In this document: positions 63,548 to 64,000 of the stretch, piece by piece
How the letters are laid out: each line of letters begins with the position of its first letter
Position numbering within the stretch: position 1 is the stretch's first letter
NCBI RefSeq assembly: GCF_001908375.1
Contig: NZ_CP017241.1
Location: 2,297,001 to 2,361,000 of the forward strand
From: Rhizobium etli 8C-3
Lineage (GTDB): Bacteria > Pseudomonadota > Alphaproteobacteria > Rhizobiales > Rhizobiaceae
DNA length: 64,000 nucleotides
Direction of reading: 5' to 3'
The notes under the pieces: generated by a model
Databases searched by the model: none
What the model was told of the DNA's origin: nothing
The model's input: only the letters and a program-made list of their open reading frames with translations
Made by a program: the position numbers and the translations under genes

Positions 63548-63613
63548 TTGTGAACAGGCCCTTCGCCTCGATCCATTGAGTCGGCAGCCTGACCCATTCC
63601 GGAAATCGAAAGG

Positions 63614-63673
63614 TTATGGAGCTGGAACTCCCCTCTCCTGCGCGAGCGCGTAGAACTCTTCGTGGGTCAGCAT
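63614..63673 (-). CDS. Possible 19-residue peptide or gene start remnant
   Basis: MLTHEEFYALAQERGVPAP preceded by AAAGGAGG, a near-perfect ribosome site 8 bp before the ATG. Too short to judge; perhaps the intact beginning of a lost gene. The remaining sequence to 64000 shows no supported gene. Confidence 0.25.
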   Translation of the reverse strand: MLTHEEFYALAQERGVPAP

Positions 63674-64000
63674 GCTGGTTCCCTCCTTTGATGGCGCTGA
63701 ATAGCAACGAGAGCCATCGTCATTGCGCAAACGCTAATGGATGGCTTTCAGTCATTATACAGTTCTTACGCAGAGTTGCTCTCAACGGTCGAGCAGAAAG
63801 AGTGGCGGGGTTTGAGGACGCCCACCGTGCTTCGTTGACCGTCTGCTTTTACTGGTTCGGCTGCATATCCCCGAGAACCTTGTGGAGTGTATTGCAAGTC
63901 TCCATCTGATAGAGGTTTTTATTGCATTACCGACGATCGCCTCAAACAACTTTTCACAATTAAATCAGTTCGATATGGTCTGATAGCTATTTCGCTTTGA

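Overview
The window reads as chromosome of a member of the Rhizobiaceae (Rhizobium, Sinorhizobium or Agrobacterium type). Three things point there. One is a complete acpXL-fabZXL-fabF2XL-fabF1XL-adh2XL-lpxXL cluster, which makes the very-long-chain lipid A fatty acid of this family. The second is a large set of aerobic-type cob genes with a cobalamin riboswitch. The third is a pair of divergent, PHO-box-linked phosphate uptake operons, pstSCAB-phoU-phoB and phnCDE1E2 (called phoCDET in Sinorhizobium). The DNA is GC-rich and genes are tightly packed from 1 to about 56 kb. The last 8 kb is looser and contains several broken genes.

Region 1-12.8 kb (minus strand, with a divergent LacI-type regulator) is a glycoside utilisation operon. 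In transcription order it encodes a sugar-binding protein, two permeases, an ATPase, a GH2 beta-mannosidase, a TIM-barrel sugar isomerase/epimerase, a Gfo/Idh dehydrogenase, an aldo/keto reductase and a GH43 beta-xylosidase-like enzyme cut by the left edge. Region 12.8-16 kb holds gnd, a small SRPBCC and a glyoxalase-fold protein, and a PAS-domain protein. Region 16.1-21.6 kb is the lipid A very-long-chain fatty acid cluster.

Region 21.7-38.5 kb is cobalamin synthesis: cobABCD, cobE, the riboswitch-led cobPWNO operon and a separate cobQ. A nucleoside hydrolase, a TauE/SafE permease and a ClC-type channel are interspersed. The riboswitch is followed by a small, well-initiated reading frame that overlaps the cobP start by four bases. 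A structured, terminator-ended segment upstream of cobQ may be a small RNA.

Region 38.5-44.6 kb is accessory: an orphan betaine/choline-type binding protein, an entericidin-like lipoprotein, a LysR regulator, a universal stress protein, several small unknown proteins, a 30-residue membrane peptide and one frameshifted small gene. Region 44.6-56.2 kb is the phosphate block. Directly after phoB lies a PhoB-like paralogue whose receiver has lost its phosphoacceptor aspartate. The 400-bp region between pstS and phnC carries one PHO box facing each way. Both operons have a stable hairpin just after the gene for the binding protein.

Region 56.2-64 kb contains two nucleotidyl cyclases, one with a C-terminal YHS metal-binding domain and one with a membrane N-terminus. 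They are followed by small membrane and secreted proteins of unknown function and by decaying genes: a frameshifted coiled-coil protein and two truncated hydrolase N-termini. No insertion sequence, rRNA, confident tRNA or CRISPR array was seen.
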